From assembly GCF_942548115.1 (NCBI RefSeq), contig NZ_OW824151.1:1054001-1118000 (forward strand): a stretch of DNA of 64,000 nt, given 5' to 3'. Position numbers and translations under genes: made by a program. Origin of the DNA: Aeromicrobium sp. Leaf245. GTDB taxonomy: Bacteria > Actinomycetota > Actinomycetes > Propionibacteriales > Nocardioidaceae. Below the pieces are notes generated by a model. The model was given only the letters and a program-made list of their open reading frames with translations, had not been told where the DNA came from and did not search any database. Shown in pieces: positions 29,878-40,673 of the stretch; within the stretch, counting starts at the first letter, position 1; each line of letters begins with the position of its first letter.

Positions 29878-31132
29878 GCTGTTCGGCAACGAGCCGCTGT
29901 GGGTGGTGGCGCTCAAGGCGCTGCTGGTCTTCGTGATCCTCGTGGTCTACACGCTGTTCAACATCTGGTTCGAGCGTCGCGTCGTGGCGCGCATGCAGCA
30001 CCGCGTCGGCCCGAACGTGCACGGCCCGTTCGGCCTGCTGCAGAGCCTCGCCGACGGCGTCAAGCTCGCGCTCAAGGAGGACATCGTCGTCAAGGCGGCC
30101 GACAAGGTCGTCTACGTGCTCGCGCCGATCCTCGCCACGATCCCGGCCTTCCTGGCCTGGGCGGTCATCCCGTTCGGTCCCGAGGTGCGGATCCCCTTCA
30201 CCGACACCGTCACCCCGCTGCAGCTGACCGACATGCCCGTCGCCGTGCTGTACGTCCTGGCCGTCACGTCGATCGGCGTCTACGGCATCGTCCTGGCCGG
30301 CTGGTCCTCGGGCTCCACCTACTCCCTGCTCGGCGGTCTTCGCTCGAGCGCCCAGGTGATCTCCTACGAGGTCGCGATGGGGCTGAGCTTCGTGACGGTG
30401 TTCATCTACGCCGGCTCGATGTCGACGAGCGAGATCGTGGCCGCCCAGGAGGACCTGTGGTTCTTCGTGCCGCTGCTGCCGTCGTTCATCATCTACATCA
30501 TCGCCATGGTCGGCGAGACGAACCGTGCGCCGTTCGACCTGCCGGAGGCCGAGGGCGAGCTGGTCGGCGGGTTCCACACCGAGTACTCGTCGCTGAAGTT
30601 CGCGCTGTTCTTCCTGGCCGAGTACATCAACATGGTCACCGTCTCGGCGCTGGCCACCACGCTGTTCCTCGGCGGCTGGCGCGCGCCGTTCGGCCTCGGC
30701 CAGATCAACGACGGCATGCTCAACGAGGGCTACTGGCCGGTGCTGTGGTTCCTCGGCAAGACGCTGGGCTTCATCTTCCTGTTCATCTGGCTGCGCGGCA
30801 CCCTGCCCCGCATGCGCTACGACCAGTTCATGGCGTTCGGCTGGAAGGTGCTCATCCCCATCTCGCTGGCCTGGATCGTGGCCGTGATCGTCGTCCGCAA
30901 GGGCATGACCGACGGCACCTTCGACCGCCAGACGCTGTTCGTCGCGGCCGGGGTCGCCGCCGTGGTGCTGCTCGTCAGCCTGTTCATCCCCGAGCGGAAG
31001 AAGCCCGAACCCGTGCCGACCAGTGGAGCCGACGGCGCGTCCGCGTCCGACGACGAGGGCCCCGCTGCGGGGTACCCGACCCCGCCCATGCCCGAGCAGT
31101 CCTGGAACCGGAAGGAGGGCGTCCGACGATGA
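29870..31132 (+). CDS. nuoH: NADH-quinone oxidoreductase subunit H
   Basis: 420-residue membrane subunit linking the arms and forming the quinone entry channel. The conserved [23 protein letters not shown] and [27 protein letters not shown] regions are complete. Eight to nine helices are followed by a ~40-residue soluble tail. The GTG at 29870 is favoured over 29861 because AGGAGG lies 8 bases before it. The stop overlaps nuoI. Confidence 0.95.
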   Translation: MSELFGNEPLWVVALKALLVFVILVVYTLFNIWFERRVVARMQHRVGPNVHGPFGLLQSLADGVKLALKEDIVVKAADKVVYVLAPILATIPAFLAWAVIPFGPEVRIPFTDTVTPLQLTDMPVAVLYVLAVTSIGVYGIVLAGWSSGSTYSLLGGLRSSAQVISYEVAMGLSFVTVFIYAGSMSTSEIVAAQEDLWFFVPLLPSFIIYIIAMVGETNRAPFDLPEAEGELVGGFHTEYSSLKFALFFLAEYINMVTVSALATTLFLGGWRAPFGLGQINDGMLNEGYWPVLWFLGKTLGFIFLFIWLRGTLPRMRYDQFMAFGWKVLIPISLAWIVAVIVVRKGMTDGTFDRQTLFVAAGVAAVVLLVSLFIPERKKPEPVPTSGADGASASDDEGPAAGYPTPPMPEQSWNRKEGVRR

Positions 31133-31725
31133 GTCAGCAGTCGAACGGCGGAGGCAGCCTGAAGGAGACGCTGTGGGACCCGATCGCCGGGTTCGGCGTC
31201 ACGTTCCGCACGATGTTCAAGAAGCCCGTCACGCAGCAGTACCCCTTCGAGAAGGTGCCGACGGCGCCGCGCTTCCACGGCCGGCACCAGCTGAACCGCT
31301 GGCCCGACGGGCTCGAGAAGTGCGTGGGCTGCGAGCTGTGCGCCTGGGCGTGCCCGGCCGACGCGATCTACGTCGAGGGTGCCTCCAACGGCACGACCGA
31401 CGACGAGCGCTTCAGCCCGGGGGAGCGGTACGGCCGCGTCTACCAGATCAACTACCTGCGTTGCATCCTGTGCGGCCTGTGCATCGAGGCGTGCCCCACG
31501 CGGGCCCTGACGATGACCAACGAGTACGAGCTGGCCGACAACAACCGCGAGGACCTCATCTACGAGAAGTCCGACCTGCTGGCACCCCTGCTTCCGGGCA
31601 TGGTCGAGCCGCCGCACGGGATGCTGATCAGCGACGACCACCACGACTACTACGCGGGCAAGACCCTCCCGATCGTCGGCGTCACCAGCGGTGGCGCCAC
31701 CACGGACGAGGAGCCGGGCGAGTGA
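31129..31725 (+). CDS. nuoI: NADH-quinone oxidoreductase subunit I
   Basis: 198-residue ferredoxin-like subunit with two [4Fe-4S] motifs, [12 protein letters not shown] and [12 protein letters not shown], carrying clusters N6a and N6b. The ATG overlaps the nuoH stop (ATGA), and the end overlaps the nuoJ GTG. The tail after [12 protein letters not shown] is short and acidic. Confidence 0.96.
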   Translation: MSQQSNGGGSLKETLWDPIAGFGVTFRTMFKKPVTQQYPFEKVPTAPRFHGRHQLNRWPDGLEKCVGCELCAWACPADAIYVEGASNGTTDDERFSPGERYGRVYQINYLRCILCGLCIEACPTRALTMTNEYELADNNREDLIYEKSDLLAPLLPGMVEPPHGMLISDDHHDYYAGKTLPIVGVTSGGATTDEEPGE

Positions 31726-32528
31726 CCGCGTTCTGGATCATCGCGCCGATCGTGGTGGTGGCCGCCCTCGGGCTGGTCTTCGCGCGCAAGGCGGTGCACG
31801 CGGCGCTCAGCGTCGCGGTCGTCATGATCGGGCTGGCCGTGCTGTACGCCGCGCAGGGCGCCCCGTTCCTGTTCGCCGTGCAGATCATCGTCTACACCGG
31901 CGCGATCATGATGCTCTTCCTGTTCGTGCTGATGCTCGTGGGCGTGGACTCCTCGGAGTCGCTGACCGAGACCATCAAGGGCCAGCGGCTCGCCGCGTCG
32001 GTCGCCGGTCTCGGGTTCGGCCTCGTGCTCGTCACGGCCGTCGGCCAGACGGCCCTCGGCCCGGTCACCGGTCTCGGATCGGCCAACGAGAACGGCAACG
32101 TGTTCGGGCTCGCGGAGCTGATGTTCAGCCCCTACGTCGTGGCGATGCAGTTCACCGCCGCGCTGCTGGTCACCGCGGTGCTGGGCGCCATGGTGCTCGC
32201 GCACCGCGAGGCCCTGTCGCCCCGGCGCAGCCAGGGCGACATCGCCCGGGACCGGATGGCCGAGTACGCCGCCACCGGTCGCCACCCGGGAAACCCGCCG
32301 ACGCCGGGCGTCTTCGCCCGCCACAACGCGGTCGACACCCCGGCCCCGCTGCCCGACGGCACCCCCGCCGACGACTCGGTCTCGCCGAGCATCGTCGCGC
32401 GCGGCCAGCTGCGTGACGGCTTCGACGACGACATCCACGCCGTCACCGACCAGCTCCGTGACGAGGACGAGGACGACGGAGAGCCCCGGCGGGGCTCCGG
32501 GGCCGCGGGTCGGGAGGACGAGTCGTGA
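31722..32528 (+). CDS. nuoJ: NADH-quinone oxidoreductase subunit J
   Basis: 268-residue membrane subunit with five helices; [31 protein letters not shown] marks the family region containing the helix-3 pi-bulge. The C-terminal ~95 residues (after [10 protein letters not shown]) are a charged soluble extension rich in Asp/Glu. GTG start overlaps nuoI; stop overlaps the nuoK GTG. Confidence 0.94.
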   Translation: MTAFWIIAPIVVVAALGLVFARKAVHAALSVAVVMIGLAVLYAAQGAPFLFAVQIIVYTGAIMMLFLFVLMLVGVDSSESLTETIKGQRLAASVAGLGFGLVLVTAVGQTALGPVTGLGSANENGNVFGLAELMFSPYVVAMQFTAALLVTAVLGAMVLAHREALSPRRSQGDIARDRMAEYAATGRHPGNPPTPGVFARHNAVDTPAPLPDGTPADDSVSPSIVARGQLRDGFDDDIHAVTDQLRDEDEDDGEPRRGSGAAGREDES

Positions 32529-32818
32529 ACGAGTACCTGACGCTGTCGATGATCCTGTTCACCATCGGTGCGGTCGGCGTCCTCGTGCGCCGCAACGCGA
32601 TCGTCGTCTTCATGTGCATCGAGCTCATGCTGAACGCGACCAACCTCGCCCTGGTCACCTTCGCCCGTCAGCACGGCAACCTCGACGGCCAGATCGCGGC
32701 GTTCTTCGTCATGGTCGTGGCCGCGGCGGAGGTCGTCATCGGCCTCGCCATCATCGTGTCCATCTACAGCACGCGTCGTACGACCTCGGTCGACGAGGCG
32801 AGCCTCCTGAAGCTCTGA
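32525..32818 (+). CDS. nuoK: NADH-quinone oxidoreductase subunit K
   Basis: 97-residue three-helix antiporter-like subunit (MrpC homologue). The two conserved intramembrane glutamates are seen in [15 protein letters not shown] and [16 protein letters not shown] start overlapping nuoJ by GTGA. A 10-base gap to nuoL is one of the few non-overlapping joints in the operon. Confidence 0.96.
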   Translation: MNEYLTLSMILFTIGAVGVLVRRNAIVVFMCIELMLNATNLALVTFARQHGNLDGQIAAFFVMVVAAAEVVIGLAIIVSIYSTRRTTSVDEASLLKL

Positions 32819-32828
32819 AGGGGTAGGC

Positions 32829-34721
32829 GTGCTCGATCTCGTCTGGCTGCTCGTCGTGGTGCCGCTGGTCAGCGGCCTCGGCCTGCTCGTGTGGGGCAAG
32901 GAGGGCGACCGCGTCGGCCACCTCGTCGGCACGGCGGCCTCCGCGGCCTCGTTCGTCATCGGGCTGGTGGCCTTCGTCCAGCTCCTCGGTCGACCCGAGG
33001 ACGACCGCTCGGTCGCCGACTCGCTGTTCACCTGGATCTCGGCCGGTCCGTTCAACGTCGAGATGGCCTACCGGTTCGACCCGCTGTCGGCGCTGTTCGT
33101 GCTGCTGATCACCGGCGTGGGCACGCTGATCCACGTCTACTCGATCGGCTACATGGAGCACGACGAGCGGCGCCGTCGGTTCTTCGCGTTCCTCAACATC
33201 TTCATCGCGGCGATGCTCACGCTCGTGCTCGCGGACGACTACCTGGTGCTGTTCCTGGGCTGGGAGGGCGTGGGCCTGGCCTCGTACCTGCTCATCGGGT
33301 TCTGGCAGCACAAGCCGTCGGCGGCCGCCGCGGCCAAGAAGGCCTTCGTGCTCAACCGCGTGGGCGACCTCGGCATGGCGCTCGCGATCATGCTGATGTT
33401 CGCGCAGTTCGGCACGTCGTCGATCCAGGCGGTCAACGGTGCGGTCGGCTCGGCGAGCGAGTCGGTCGCGACCGCGCTCGGCCTCCTCCTGCTCCTCGGC
33501 GCGTGCGGCAAGTCCGCCCAGGTGCCCCTGCAGGCCTGGCTGCTCGACGCCATGGAGGGCCCGACGCCCGTCTCGGCCCTCATCCACGCCGCCACGATGG
33601 TCACCGCCGGCGTCTACCTGGTGGTCCGCAGCAACGGGGTGTACGACGCGGCGCCCACGGCGCAGACGGCGGTCGTGGTCGTCGGCCTCGTCACGCTCCT
33701 GGCCGGTGCATGGATCGGCTGCGCGAAGGACGACATCAAGAAGGCGCTGGCCGGCTCGACCATGAGCCAGATCGGCTACATGATGCTGGCCGCCGGACTC
33801 GGCCCGGCGGGCTACGCCTTCGCGATCTTCCACCTCATCACCCACGGCTTCTTCAAGGCCAACATGTTCCTCGGGGCCGGCTCGGTGATGCACGGCATGG
33901 ACGACGACGTCGACATGCGGCACTACGGCGCGCTCCAGCGAGCCATGCCCATCACCTTCGCGACGTTCGGCCTGGGCTACCTCGCCATCATCGGGTTCCC
34001 CGGGTTCTCCGGCTTCTTCTCCAAGGACAAGATCATCGAGGCGGCGTTCGGGCACTCGTTCTGGGTGGGCCTCGCGGCGCTGATCGGTGCCGGGGTCACG
34101 GCGTTCTACATGACCCGGCTCATGGTGATGACGTTCACCTCGCCGAAGCGCTGGCTCGACGACGTGCACCCGCACGAGTCGCCGCGCGTCATGACGGTGC
34201 CGCTCATGGTGCTGGCCGCCCTGTCGGTGCTCGGCGGCGTGCTGCTCCTCGGCGGCTGGATCGAGCACTGGCTCGAGCCGGTCGTCGGACCCACCGAGCA
34301 CCACGAGCTCGCGGTTCCGGCGTGGGGCATGTCGATCATCGTGACGCTCGTCGTCGCGGTCGGCGTCGCCCTGGCCTGGCTCACCTACACGCGGGGCTCG
34401 TTCGGACGCGGCCCCATCACGCAGGTGGCGCCGTCCGACGGCGACGTCTCCCCCTTCACCCGCGCGGGCCGCCACGAGCTCTACGGCAACACCGTCAACG
34501 ACGTGCTGGTCGTCCGGCCCACGAGCCACCTCACCCGGGTGCTCGTGTACCTCGACGCCAAGCTCGTCGACGGACTGGTCACCGGCCTCGCCGACCGACT
34601 CGGCGACACCTCGCAGTTCCTGCGCAAGCCCCAGACCGGCTACGTGCGCAGCTACGCCCTCAGCATCCTCGTCGGCTCGCTCGTCGTGGTGCTCGCTCTC
34701 CTGGCGGTGACCCTCGCATGA
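32829..34721 (+). CDS. nuoL: NADH-quinone oxidoreductase subunit L
   Basis: 630-residue proton-pumping antiporter-like subunit with the long lateral helix at its C-terminus. Family regions [45 protein letters not shown] and [17 protein letters not shown] are intact, including the conserved Glu and Lys/His of the proton path. GTG start after AAGGGG. Overlaps nuoM by ATGA. Confidence 0.96.
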   Translation: MLDLVWLLVVVPLVSGLGLLVWGKEGDRVGHLVGTAASAASFVIGLVAFVQLLGRPEDDRSVADSLFTWISAGPFNVEMAYRFDPLSALFVLLITGVGTLIHVYSIGYMEHDERRRRFFAFLNIFIAAMLTLVLADDYLVLFLGWEGVGLASYLLIGFWQHKPSAAAAAKKAFVLNRVGDLGMALAIMLMFAQFGTSSIQAVNGAVGSASESVATALGLLLLLGACGKSAQVPLQAWLLDAMEGPTPVSALIHAATMVTAGVYLVVRSNGVYDAAPTAQTAVVVVGLVTLLAGAWIGCAKDDIKKALAGSTMSQIGYMMLAAGLGPAGYAFAIFHLITHGFFKANMFLGAGSVMHGMDDDVDMRHYGALQRAMPITFATFGLGYLAIIGFPGFSGFFSKDKIIEAAFGHSFWVGLAALIGAGVTAFYMTRLMVMTFTSPKRWLDDVHPHESPRVMTVPLMVLAALSVLGGVLLLGGWIEHWLEPVVGPTEHHELAVPAWGMSIIVTLVVAVGVALAWLTYTRGSFGRGPITQVAPSDGDVSPFTRAGRHELYGNTVNDVLVVRPTSHLTRVLVYLDAKLVDGLVTGLADRLGDTSQFLRKPQTGYVRSYALSILVGSLVVVLALLAVTLA

Positions 34722-36298
34722 TCCTGTCCGTCCTCGCCGCCACCCCGCTCGTGGGTGCCCTGGCCATCTCGCTCATGCCGCGCTCCGCGGCGAGCGCGCG
34801 CTCGGTGAAGATCGTGGCGCTCGCGTTCAGCGTGCTGACGCTCGTGCTCTCGCTCGCGATGATGGCCCGCTACGACGTGCAGGCCGGTGGCTACCAGCTG
34901 ACCGAGCTGCACGACTGGATCGGTCCCCTGGGGGCGCACTACTCGCTGGGCGTCAACGGCATCGGCCTCACGCTCGTGCTGCTCACCACGGTGCTCGTGC
35001 CCATCGTGCTGCTCGCCGCCTGGGACGACCGCATCCCCTCAAGCCGCAGCGTGAACTCCTACCTCGCATGGATGCTCGTGCTGGAAGGTCTCGCGATCGG
35101 TGTCTTCTGCGCCACCGACGCCTTCTTGTTCTACGTCCTGTTCGAGGCGACGCTGATCCCGATCTACTTCCTCATCGGCTCCTACGGTGGGGCTGGGCGC
35201 ACCTACGCGGCGGTCAAGTTCCTCATCTACAACCTGGTCGGCGGCCTGCTCATGCTCGCCTCGATCGTGGGCCTGTACGTCGTCACGGCCCGCGCCGGCG
35301 ATCCCACGTACCTGCTCTCGGACCTCTCGGGGCTGGAGATGAGCACCACGACGGAGCGGCTGCTGTTCATCGGCTTCATGGCCGCGTTCGCGATCAAGGC
35401 GCCGCTCTTCCCGTTCCACACCTGGCTGCCCGACGCCGCCGGCACGGCCACGCCGGGCACGTCGGTGCTCATGGTCAGCGTGATCGACAAGGTCGGCACG
35501 TTCGGCATGCTGCGCTGGTGCCTGGAGATCTTCCCCGGCGCCTCGGAGTGGGCCAGCCCCGTGGTCATCACCCTCGCGGTCATCAGCATCCTCTACGGGG
35601 CGCTGTGCGCGATCGGCCAGGACGACATCCGTCGGCTCGTGGCGTTCACGTCGGTCTCGCACTTCGGCTTCATCATCCTGGGCATCTTCACCTTCACCCA
35701 CACGGCCACCGCGGGCTCGACGCTCTACATGTTCAACCACGGGCTCTCGACGGCCGCGCTGTTCCTCGTGACCGGCATGATGATCTCGCGCCGCGGGTCG
35801 GCGAGCATCCGTGACTTCGGCGGGGTCCAGAAGATCGCGCCCGTGCTCGCGGGGATCCTGCTGGTCGCGGGCCTGTCGAGCCTGTCGCTGCCCGGCCTCG
35901 CGCCGTTCGTCAGCGAGTTCATGGTGCTGGCCGGCACGTTCACCCGGTCGGTGCCCGCCGCGGTGCTCGCGACGCTGGGCATCGTGCTCGCGGCGCTCTA
36001 CATCCTGATCATGTACCAGCGGACGATGACCGGACCGCTGCAGCCGGGGGCCGAGGCCGTGCGCGACCTCGAGCCGCGCGAGGTGGCCGCCCTGACGCCG
36101 GCGATCGTCCTGATCGTCGGACTGGGCTTCTACCCGCAGCCGCTGCTCAACGTCATCAACCCCGCGGTGACCGAGGTCGTGAGCCAGGTCGGCGTCGGCG
36201 ACCCCGCGCCGCGGACCCCGGCCAGCCTGGACGGTCTGAGCGAGTCGGGGGCCTACGTCCCGACCCGTGAGTCGCACGAGACGGAGGGTGGTCACTGA
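34718..36298 (+). CDS. nuoM: NADH-quinone oxidoreductase subunit M
   Basis: 526-residue antiporter-like proton-pumping subunit. The conserved Glu ([15 protein letters not shown]) and the [18 protein letters not shown] and [12 protein letters not shown] motifs are present. About 14 helices. ATG overlaps the nuoL stop; the stop shares a base with the nuoN start. Confidence 0.95.
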   Translation: MILSVLAATPLVGALAISLMPRSAASARSVKIVALAFSVLTLVLSLAMMARYDVQAGGYQLTELHDWIGPLGAHYSLGVNGIGLTLVLLTTVLVPIVLLAAWDDRIPSSRSVNSYLAWMLVLEGLAIGVFCATDAFLFYVLFEATLIPIYFLIGSYGGAGRTYAAVKFLIYNLVGGLLMLASIVGLYVVTARAGDPTYLLSDLSGLEMSTTTERLLFIGFMAAFAIKAPLFPFHTWLPDAAGTATPGTSVLMVSVIDKVGTFGMLRWCLEIFPGASEWASPVVITLAVISILYGALCAIGQDDIRRLVAFTSVSHFGFIILGIFTFTHTATAGSTLYMFNHGLSTAALFLVTGMMISRRGSASIRDFGGVQKIAPVLAGILLVAGLSSLSLPGLAPFVSEFMVLAGTFTRSVPAAVLATLGIVLAALYILIMYQRTMTGPLQPGAEAVRDLEPREVAALTPAIVLIVGLGFYPQPLLNVINPAVTEVVSQVGVGDPAPRTPASLDGLSESGAYVPTRESHETEGGH

Positions 36299-37914
36299 TG
36301 TCGACGCTGCTGCCACTGGTCGCCGACCGACCCGACATCGCCGCGCCCACCGTCGAGTGGTCGCTCGTCTCCCCCTTGCTGATCGTGGGCGGCGTGGCCA
36401 TGGTGGCCGTGCTCGTGGAGACCTTCTGGCCCCGCCGCACGCGATTCGCCGCACAGGCGCTGCTCGCCGCCGTTGGCATCGTGGCCGCGTTCGCTGACAC
36501 GGTGCGGGTCTACCTGTCCCTCGACCGCATCGAGGGCGACGTCACGGCGCGCGGCTCGGTCGTGACCGAGGGCGCCCTCGCCGTGGACGGGCCCGGCGTC
36601 TTCACGTGGGCCCTGCTGCTGCTGTTCGCCCTGCTCAGCGTGGCCCTGTTCGCCGAGCGTCGCCTCGACGGTGGGCTCAGCGCCTTCACCGGCCGGGCGG
36701 TCGATCCTCCCGGCTCGGCCGGCGAGGCCGAGGCCACGACACTGCGCCTCGAGCACACCGAGACCTTCCCGCTGGCCCTGTTCGCGCTGACGGGCATGAT
36801 GCTGTTCGCCACCAGCAACGACCTCATCACCATGTTCGTGGCGCTGGAGGTCATGAGCCTCCCGCTGTACCTGCTGTGCGGGCTGGCGCGACGTCGGCGC
36901 CTGCTCAGCCAGGAGGCCGCGCTCAAGTACTTCCTGCTCGGTGCGTTCTCGTCGGTGTTCTTCCTCTACGGCGTCGCCCTGGCGTACGGGTACTCCGGCA
37001 GCTTCCGGCTCTCGGAGATCGACACCGCGGTCACGTCGCGCACGGGCGGTGAGCACCTGCTGCTCGCGGCCGTCGCGCTGATCAGCGTCGGCATGCTGTT
37101 CAAGGTCGGCGCGGTGCCCTTCCACCAGTGGACCCCCGACGTCTACCAGGGCGCCCCCACCCCGGTCACCGCGTTCATGGCGGCGGGCACGAAGGCCGCG
37201 GCGTTCATCGCGTTCATGCGCGTGCTGTTCGTGGCCTTCGGCGGAGCCTCGTGGGACTGGCGTCCGACCCTGTGGGTGATCGCCCTGCTGACGATGGTCG
37301 TCGGCTCGGTCATCGCCATCGCGCAGACCGACGTCAAGCGCATGCTCGCCTACTCGTCGGTGGCGCACGCCGGGTTCCTCATGGTGGGGCTGGCCGGCGC
37401 CTACGTGGCCGACACCGACCGGATCACCTCGGTCTCGGGCATCCTCTTCTACCTCGGTGTCTACGGCGTGGCCTCCATCGGGGCGTTCGCCGTGGTCACG
37501 GTGGTGCGCGACGCCGGAGGCGAGGCCACGCACCTGTCGCGGTGGGCCGGGCTGGGCAAGGAGTCGCCGTTCCTGGCCGGGTCGTTCGCCCTGTTCATGC
37601 TGTCGTTCGCCGGGATCCCGCTCACCGGCGGCTTCATCGGCAAGTGGAGCGTGTTCAGCGCCGCATGGTCGGGCGGGTACGGCGCCCTGGTGGTCGCCGG
37701 CGTGCTGACCAGCGCCGTGGCGGCCTACTTCTACGTGCGCGTCATCGTGCTGATGTTCTTCACCGACCCCGTCGGCGACGGGCCGACGGTCGCGCTGCCG
37801 AGCCTCTTGACTACGGTGGTCATCGCAGCAGCCGCTGTGGGCACGGTGGCCATGGGCATCCTTCCAGGGCCGGTGCTCGATCTCGCTCAGCACGCGGGCA
37901 CGTTCGTGCGCTGA
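36298..37914 (+). CDS. nuoN: NADH-quinone oxidoreductase subunit N
   Basis: 538-residue third antiporter-like subunit. ALEVMSLPLYLLCGLARR, KVGAVPFHQWTPDVYQGAPTPVTAFMA and MLAYSSVAHAGFLMVGLAG mark the conserved helices and Lys/His path. It completes nuoA-N in canonical order. A 22-base gap with AGGAG separates it from the polyprenyl synthase, which is probably read through from the nuo operon. Confidence 0.95.
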   Translation: MSTLLPLVADRPDIAAPTVEWSLVSPLLIVGGVAMVAVLVETFWPRRTRFAAQALLAAVGIVAAFADTVRVYLSLDRIEGDVTARGSVVTEGALAVDGPGVFTWALLLLFALLSVALFAERRLDGGLSAFTGRAVDPPGSAGEAEATTLRLEHTETFPLALFALTGMMLFATSNDLITMFVALEVMSLPLYLLCGLARRRRLLSQEAALKYFLLGAFSSVFFLYGVALAYGYSGSFRLSEIDTAVTSRTGGEHLLLAAVALISVGMLFKVGAVPFHQWTPDVYQGAPTPVTAFMAAGTKAAAFIAFMRVLFVAFGGASWDWRPTLWVIALLTMVVGSVIAIAQTDVKRMLAYSSVAHAGFLMVGLAGAYVADTDRITSVSGILFYLGVYGVASIGAFAVVTVVRDAGGEATHLSRWAGLGKESPFLAGSFALFMLSFAGIPLTGGFIGKWSVFSAAWSGGYGALVVAGVLTSAVAAYFYVRVIVLMFFTDPVGDGPTVALPSLLTTVVIAAAAVGTVAMGILPGPVLDLAQHAGTFVR

Positions 37915-37936
37915 GCCCACCGGACCAGGAGCAGAC

Positions 37937-38923
37937 GTGTCGCTGGGAGTCTCGTTCGACGACCCGACCCTCGAGGAGCGCGTGCGCCTCGGGGTGGAGG
38001 CCGTCGAGCGTCGCCTCGCCGAGGCCGTCGACAGCCCCGACCCGTTCGTGGCCGAGGCCGCCGCCCACCTCGTGAACGCCGGGGGCAAGCGGTTCCGGCC
38101 GCTGCTCGTGGTGCTCGCCGCGCAGCTGGGCGACCCCGACCACCCCGACGTCGTGCCGTCGGCCGTCGTCGTGGAGCTCACCCACCTGGCCACGCTGTAC
38201 CACGACGACGTGATGGACGAGGCCCCGTTGCGGCGGGGGGCGCCGAGCGCCAACGACCGCTGGGGCAACTCGCTGGCGATCCTCGTGGGCGACTACCTCT
38301 TCGCGCAGGCCTCCGAGCTCGTCTCGACGCTGGGCACCGAGGCCGTGCGCATCCAGGCCGAGACCTTCTCGCGGCTCGTCCGAGGGCAGATCCGCGAGAC
38401 CATCGGTCCGTCCGAGGGTGAGGACGCGCTGCAGCACTACCTCGACGTCGTGGCCGACAAGACCGGTTCGCTGATCGCCACGTCGGCGCGCTTCGGTGCG
38501 CGGGCGGCGGGCGCGGGCGAGCAGGTCGAGGCCGCGCTCACGGAGTTCGGCGAGCGCATCGGCGTGGCGTTCCAGCTGAGCGACGACGTGCTCGACATCG
38601 CCAGCGAGAGCGACGACTCGGGCAAGACGCCCGGCACCGACCTGCGAGAGGGCGTCCCGACGCTGCCCACGCTGCTCGCCCTGCGCGGCACCGACCCGGC
38701 CGACGCCGAGCTGCGCGAGCTCCTCGCCGGCCCGATCGAGGACGACGCCGTCGTCGAGGAGGTGCTCGCCGCGCTGCGGGTGCACCCGGCCATGGCCGAG
38801 GCGCGGGCGCACGTGCAGGCCGAGGCCGACGCCGCCCGAGCCCTGCTGGCCGACCTGCCCGACGTGCCGGCCCGCCGCGCCCTCGAGGCGCTCTGCGACT
38901 CCCTCGCCACGCGTCTGGCCTGA
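37937..38923 (+). CDS. Polyprenyl diphosphate synthase
   Basis: 328-residue trans-prenyltransferase that elongates isoprenoid diphosphates. The first Asp-rich motif is LYHDDVMDEAPLRRG and the second is QLSDDVLDIASE; the lysine of GGKRFRP and the GDYLFAQASEL region are also present. The position after nuoN and near menA strongly suggests it makes the menaquinone side chain (HepT/IspB-like). Chain length cannot be read by eye. GTG start with AGGAGC upstream. Confidence 0.92.
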   Translation: MSLGVSFDDPTLEERVRLGVEAVERRLAEAVDSPDPFVAEAAAHLVNAGGKRFRPLLVVLAAQLGDPDHPDVVPSAVVVELTHLATLYHDDVMDEAPLRRGAPSANDRWGNSLAILVGDYLFAQASELVSTLGTEAVRIQAETFSRLVRGQIRETIGPSEGEDALQHYLDVVADKTGSLIATSARFGARAAGAGEQVEAALTEFGERIGVAFQLSDDVLDIASESDDSGKTPGTDLREGVPTLPTLLALRGTDPADAELRELLAGPIEDDAVVEEVLAALRVHPAMAEARAHVQAEADAARALLADLPDVPARRALEALCDSLATRLA

Positions 38924-38948
38924 CAGCCCCACCGCCCGCGCCTCCACC

Positions 38949-39012
38949 CCGCGTTCTGACGCGTTCGCGTCGGTCTTGCCGGGAGGGATCGACGCGACGC
39001 GTCAGGACGCGG
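38949..39012. terminator. Long inverted repeat between convergent genes
   Basis: Arms 38949-38972 and 38990-39012 (CCGCGT-CTGACGCGT-CGCGTCG with one bulge and one wobble) close a 17-base loop between the polyprenyl synthase and rarD stops. No T-run. Probably a bidirectional terminator. Confidence 0.65.
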
Positions 39013-39033
39013 TCCCGGGAGCGAACGGGGAGG

Positions 39034-39975
39034 TCAGCAGGCCTCTGCGTTGGTGGCGGTCTGGCGCAGGATGCGGCGCCGGTTGCCGATCGCGTCGATC
39101 GTGAAGATCACGAGCGCCGACCACACGAGGGCGAAGCCGATCCAGCGCGCGGTGCTCATCGCCTCGTCGAAGACGAACAGGCCGAGCAGGAACTGCAGGA
39201 ACGGTCCGAGGTACTGCAGGAGCCCGATGGTGGTGAGCGACAGCCGGGTGGCGGCGGCCCCGAACATGAGCAGCGGGATGGCCGTGACCACACCGGTCCC
39301 GACGAGCAGCGTCGCGTTCGCGGCACCCGCGTGGCCGAAGGTCAGGTCGCCGCGCAGCTGGAGGACGACCAGGAACGCCACGGCCACGGGCGCCAGAATG
39401 AGCGTCTCCATGCCGAGCCCCTCGAAGGCCCCGAGCGAGGCCCGCTTCTTGAGGAACCCGTAGGTCGCGAACGAGCCCGCGACCAGGAGCGCGATCCAGG
39501 GGAGGCGCCCGTAGTCCACGGTGAGCACGACCACGGCCACGAACCCGATGCCGACGGCGGCCCACTGGGCGGGCCGCAGGGTCTCCTTGAGCACGAACAC
39601 GCCGAGGAGCACGGTGACCAGCGGGTTGATGAAGTAGCCGAGCGACGTCTCGATGACGTGCCCGTTGGTGACGCCCCAGATGAACCCGCCCCAGTTGAGC
39701 GCGATCGTGACCGACGCGAGCGCGAGGAACAGCATGAGCGTGCGGTCACGGGCGATGTCGCGGAAGCGTCCCCAGCGTCGGGTCGCGGCGATGAGCACGA
39801 GCACGAAGACCAGCGACCACACGATGCGGTGGGCCAGCACCTCCAGCGGTCCGGCCGGCTCGAGCAGCGGCCAGTACAGCGGGAACAGTCCCCAGCAGAG
39901 GTACGCGCCGATGCCGTAGGGGAGCCCGCTGCCCTCTCGAGGCGCCGTGGTGGTGGGGGTGTCCTGCTGCGTCAC
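39034..39975 (-). CDS. rarD: EamA-family transporter RarD
   Basis: 313-residue permease with about ten membrane helices. The early YGIGAYLCWGLFPLYWPLLEPAG region, EVLAHRIVWSLVF and GLLQYLGPFLQFLLGLFVFDEAM near the end are diagnostic of the RarD subfamily of drug/metabolite transporters. The substrate is not established for the family (chloramphenicol sensitivity is the original phenotype). The GTG start lies in VTQQDTPTTT; the longer reading frame upstream is the antisense of the methyltransferase gene. Confidence 0.85.
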   Translation of the reverse strand: MTQQDTPTTTAPREGSGLPYGIGAYLCWGLFPLYWPLLEPAGPLEVLAHRIVWSLVFVLVLIAATRRWGRFRDIARDRTLMLFLALASVTIALNWGGFIWGVTNGHVIETSLGYFINPLVTVLLGVFVLKETLRPAQWAAVGIGFVAVVVLTVDYGRLPWIALLVAGSFATYGFLKKRASLGAFEGLGMETLILAPVAVAFLVVLQLRGDLTFGHAGAANATLLVGTGVVTAIPLLMFGAAATRLSLTTIGLLQYLGPFLQFLLGLFVFDEAMSTARWIGFALVWSALVIFTIDAIGNRRRILRQTATNAEAC

Positions 39976-40068
39976 CGTCCGAGCGTAGGCCCGGTCCGGT
40001 CCGAGTCGATGCGACGGGCCGTCCGGCCGGACGCGCACGGGGGTGGGCGATCGTCCACGATGGTGTCC

Positions 40069-40656
40069 ATGACGTCGACACCACGCTGGTTCACCGACAC
40101 CGACGAGAACCACTCCACCTGGTACCGCGACCGGTTCCGCGAGCTGGCGGCCGAGGGTGCCGACCTGGAGGGCGAGGCGCGGTTCGTCGACGCGTTGAGC
40201 CCGCGCGGCTCCCGGGTGCTCGACGCCGGGTGCGGCGCCGGACGTCTCGGCGGGACCCTGCACCGGCGGGGGCACGACGTCACCGGCGTCGACGCCGACG
40301 AGGTGCTGGTCGCCGAGGCGCAGGCCACGCACCCCGGGCCTCGTTGGCTGGTCGCCGACCTCGCCGGGCTCGACCTCGGCGAGACGTTCGACGTCGTGGT
40401 CACCGCCGGCAACGTGATGGTCTTCCTGGCGCCGGGCACCGAACGGCAGGTGGTGCAGCGGCTCGCGAGCCACGTGACCGACGACGGAGCGCTGGTGCTC
40501 GGCTTCCGCCTCGACTGGCACTACGGCCTGCCCGACCTCGACGCCGACCTCGACGCCGCCGGCCTCGCCGTGGAGCAGCGGTTCGCCACGTGGGACCTGC
40601 GGCCGCTCACCCCTGCGTCCGACTTCGCGGTGACGATCGCCCGGCGGCCCGCCTAG
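40069..40656 (+). CDS. Class I SAM-dependent methyltransferase
   Basis: 195 residues with SAM motif I VLDAGCGAGRLGGTL (about residues 46-60), the acidic residue after motif II (VTGVDADEVLV) and motif post-I DVVVTAGNVMVFL. The acceptor is unknown. An ATG three codons upstream (40060) is an alternative start. Divergent from rarD and immediately before a membrane protein gene. Confidence 0.82.
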   Translation: MTSTPRWFTDTDENHSTWYRDRFRELAAEGADLEGEARFVDALSPRGSRVLDAGCGAGRLGGTLHRRGHDVTGVDADEVLVAEAQATHPGPRWLVADLAGLDLGETFDVVVTAGNVMVFLAPGTERQVVQRLASHVTDDGALVLGFRLDWHYGLPDLDADLDAAGLAVEQRFATWDLRPLTPASDFAVTIARRPA

Positions 40657-40673
40657 CGGTCTACGCTGCGGTC

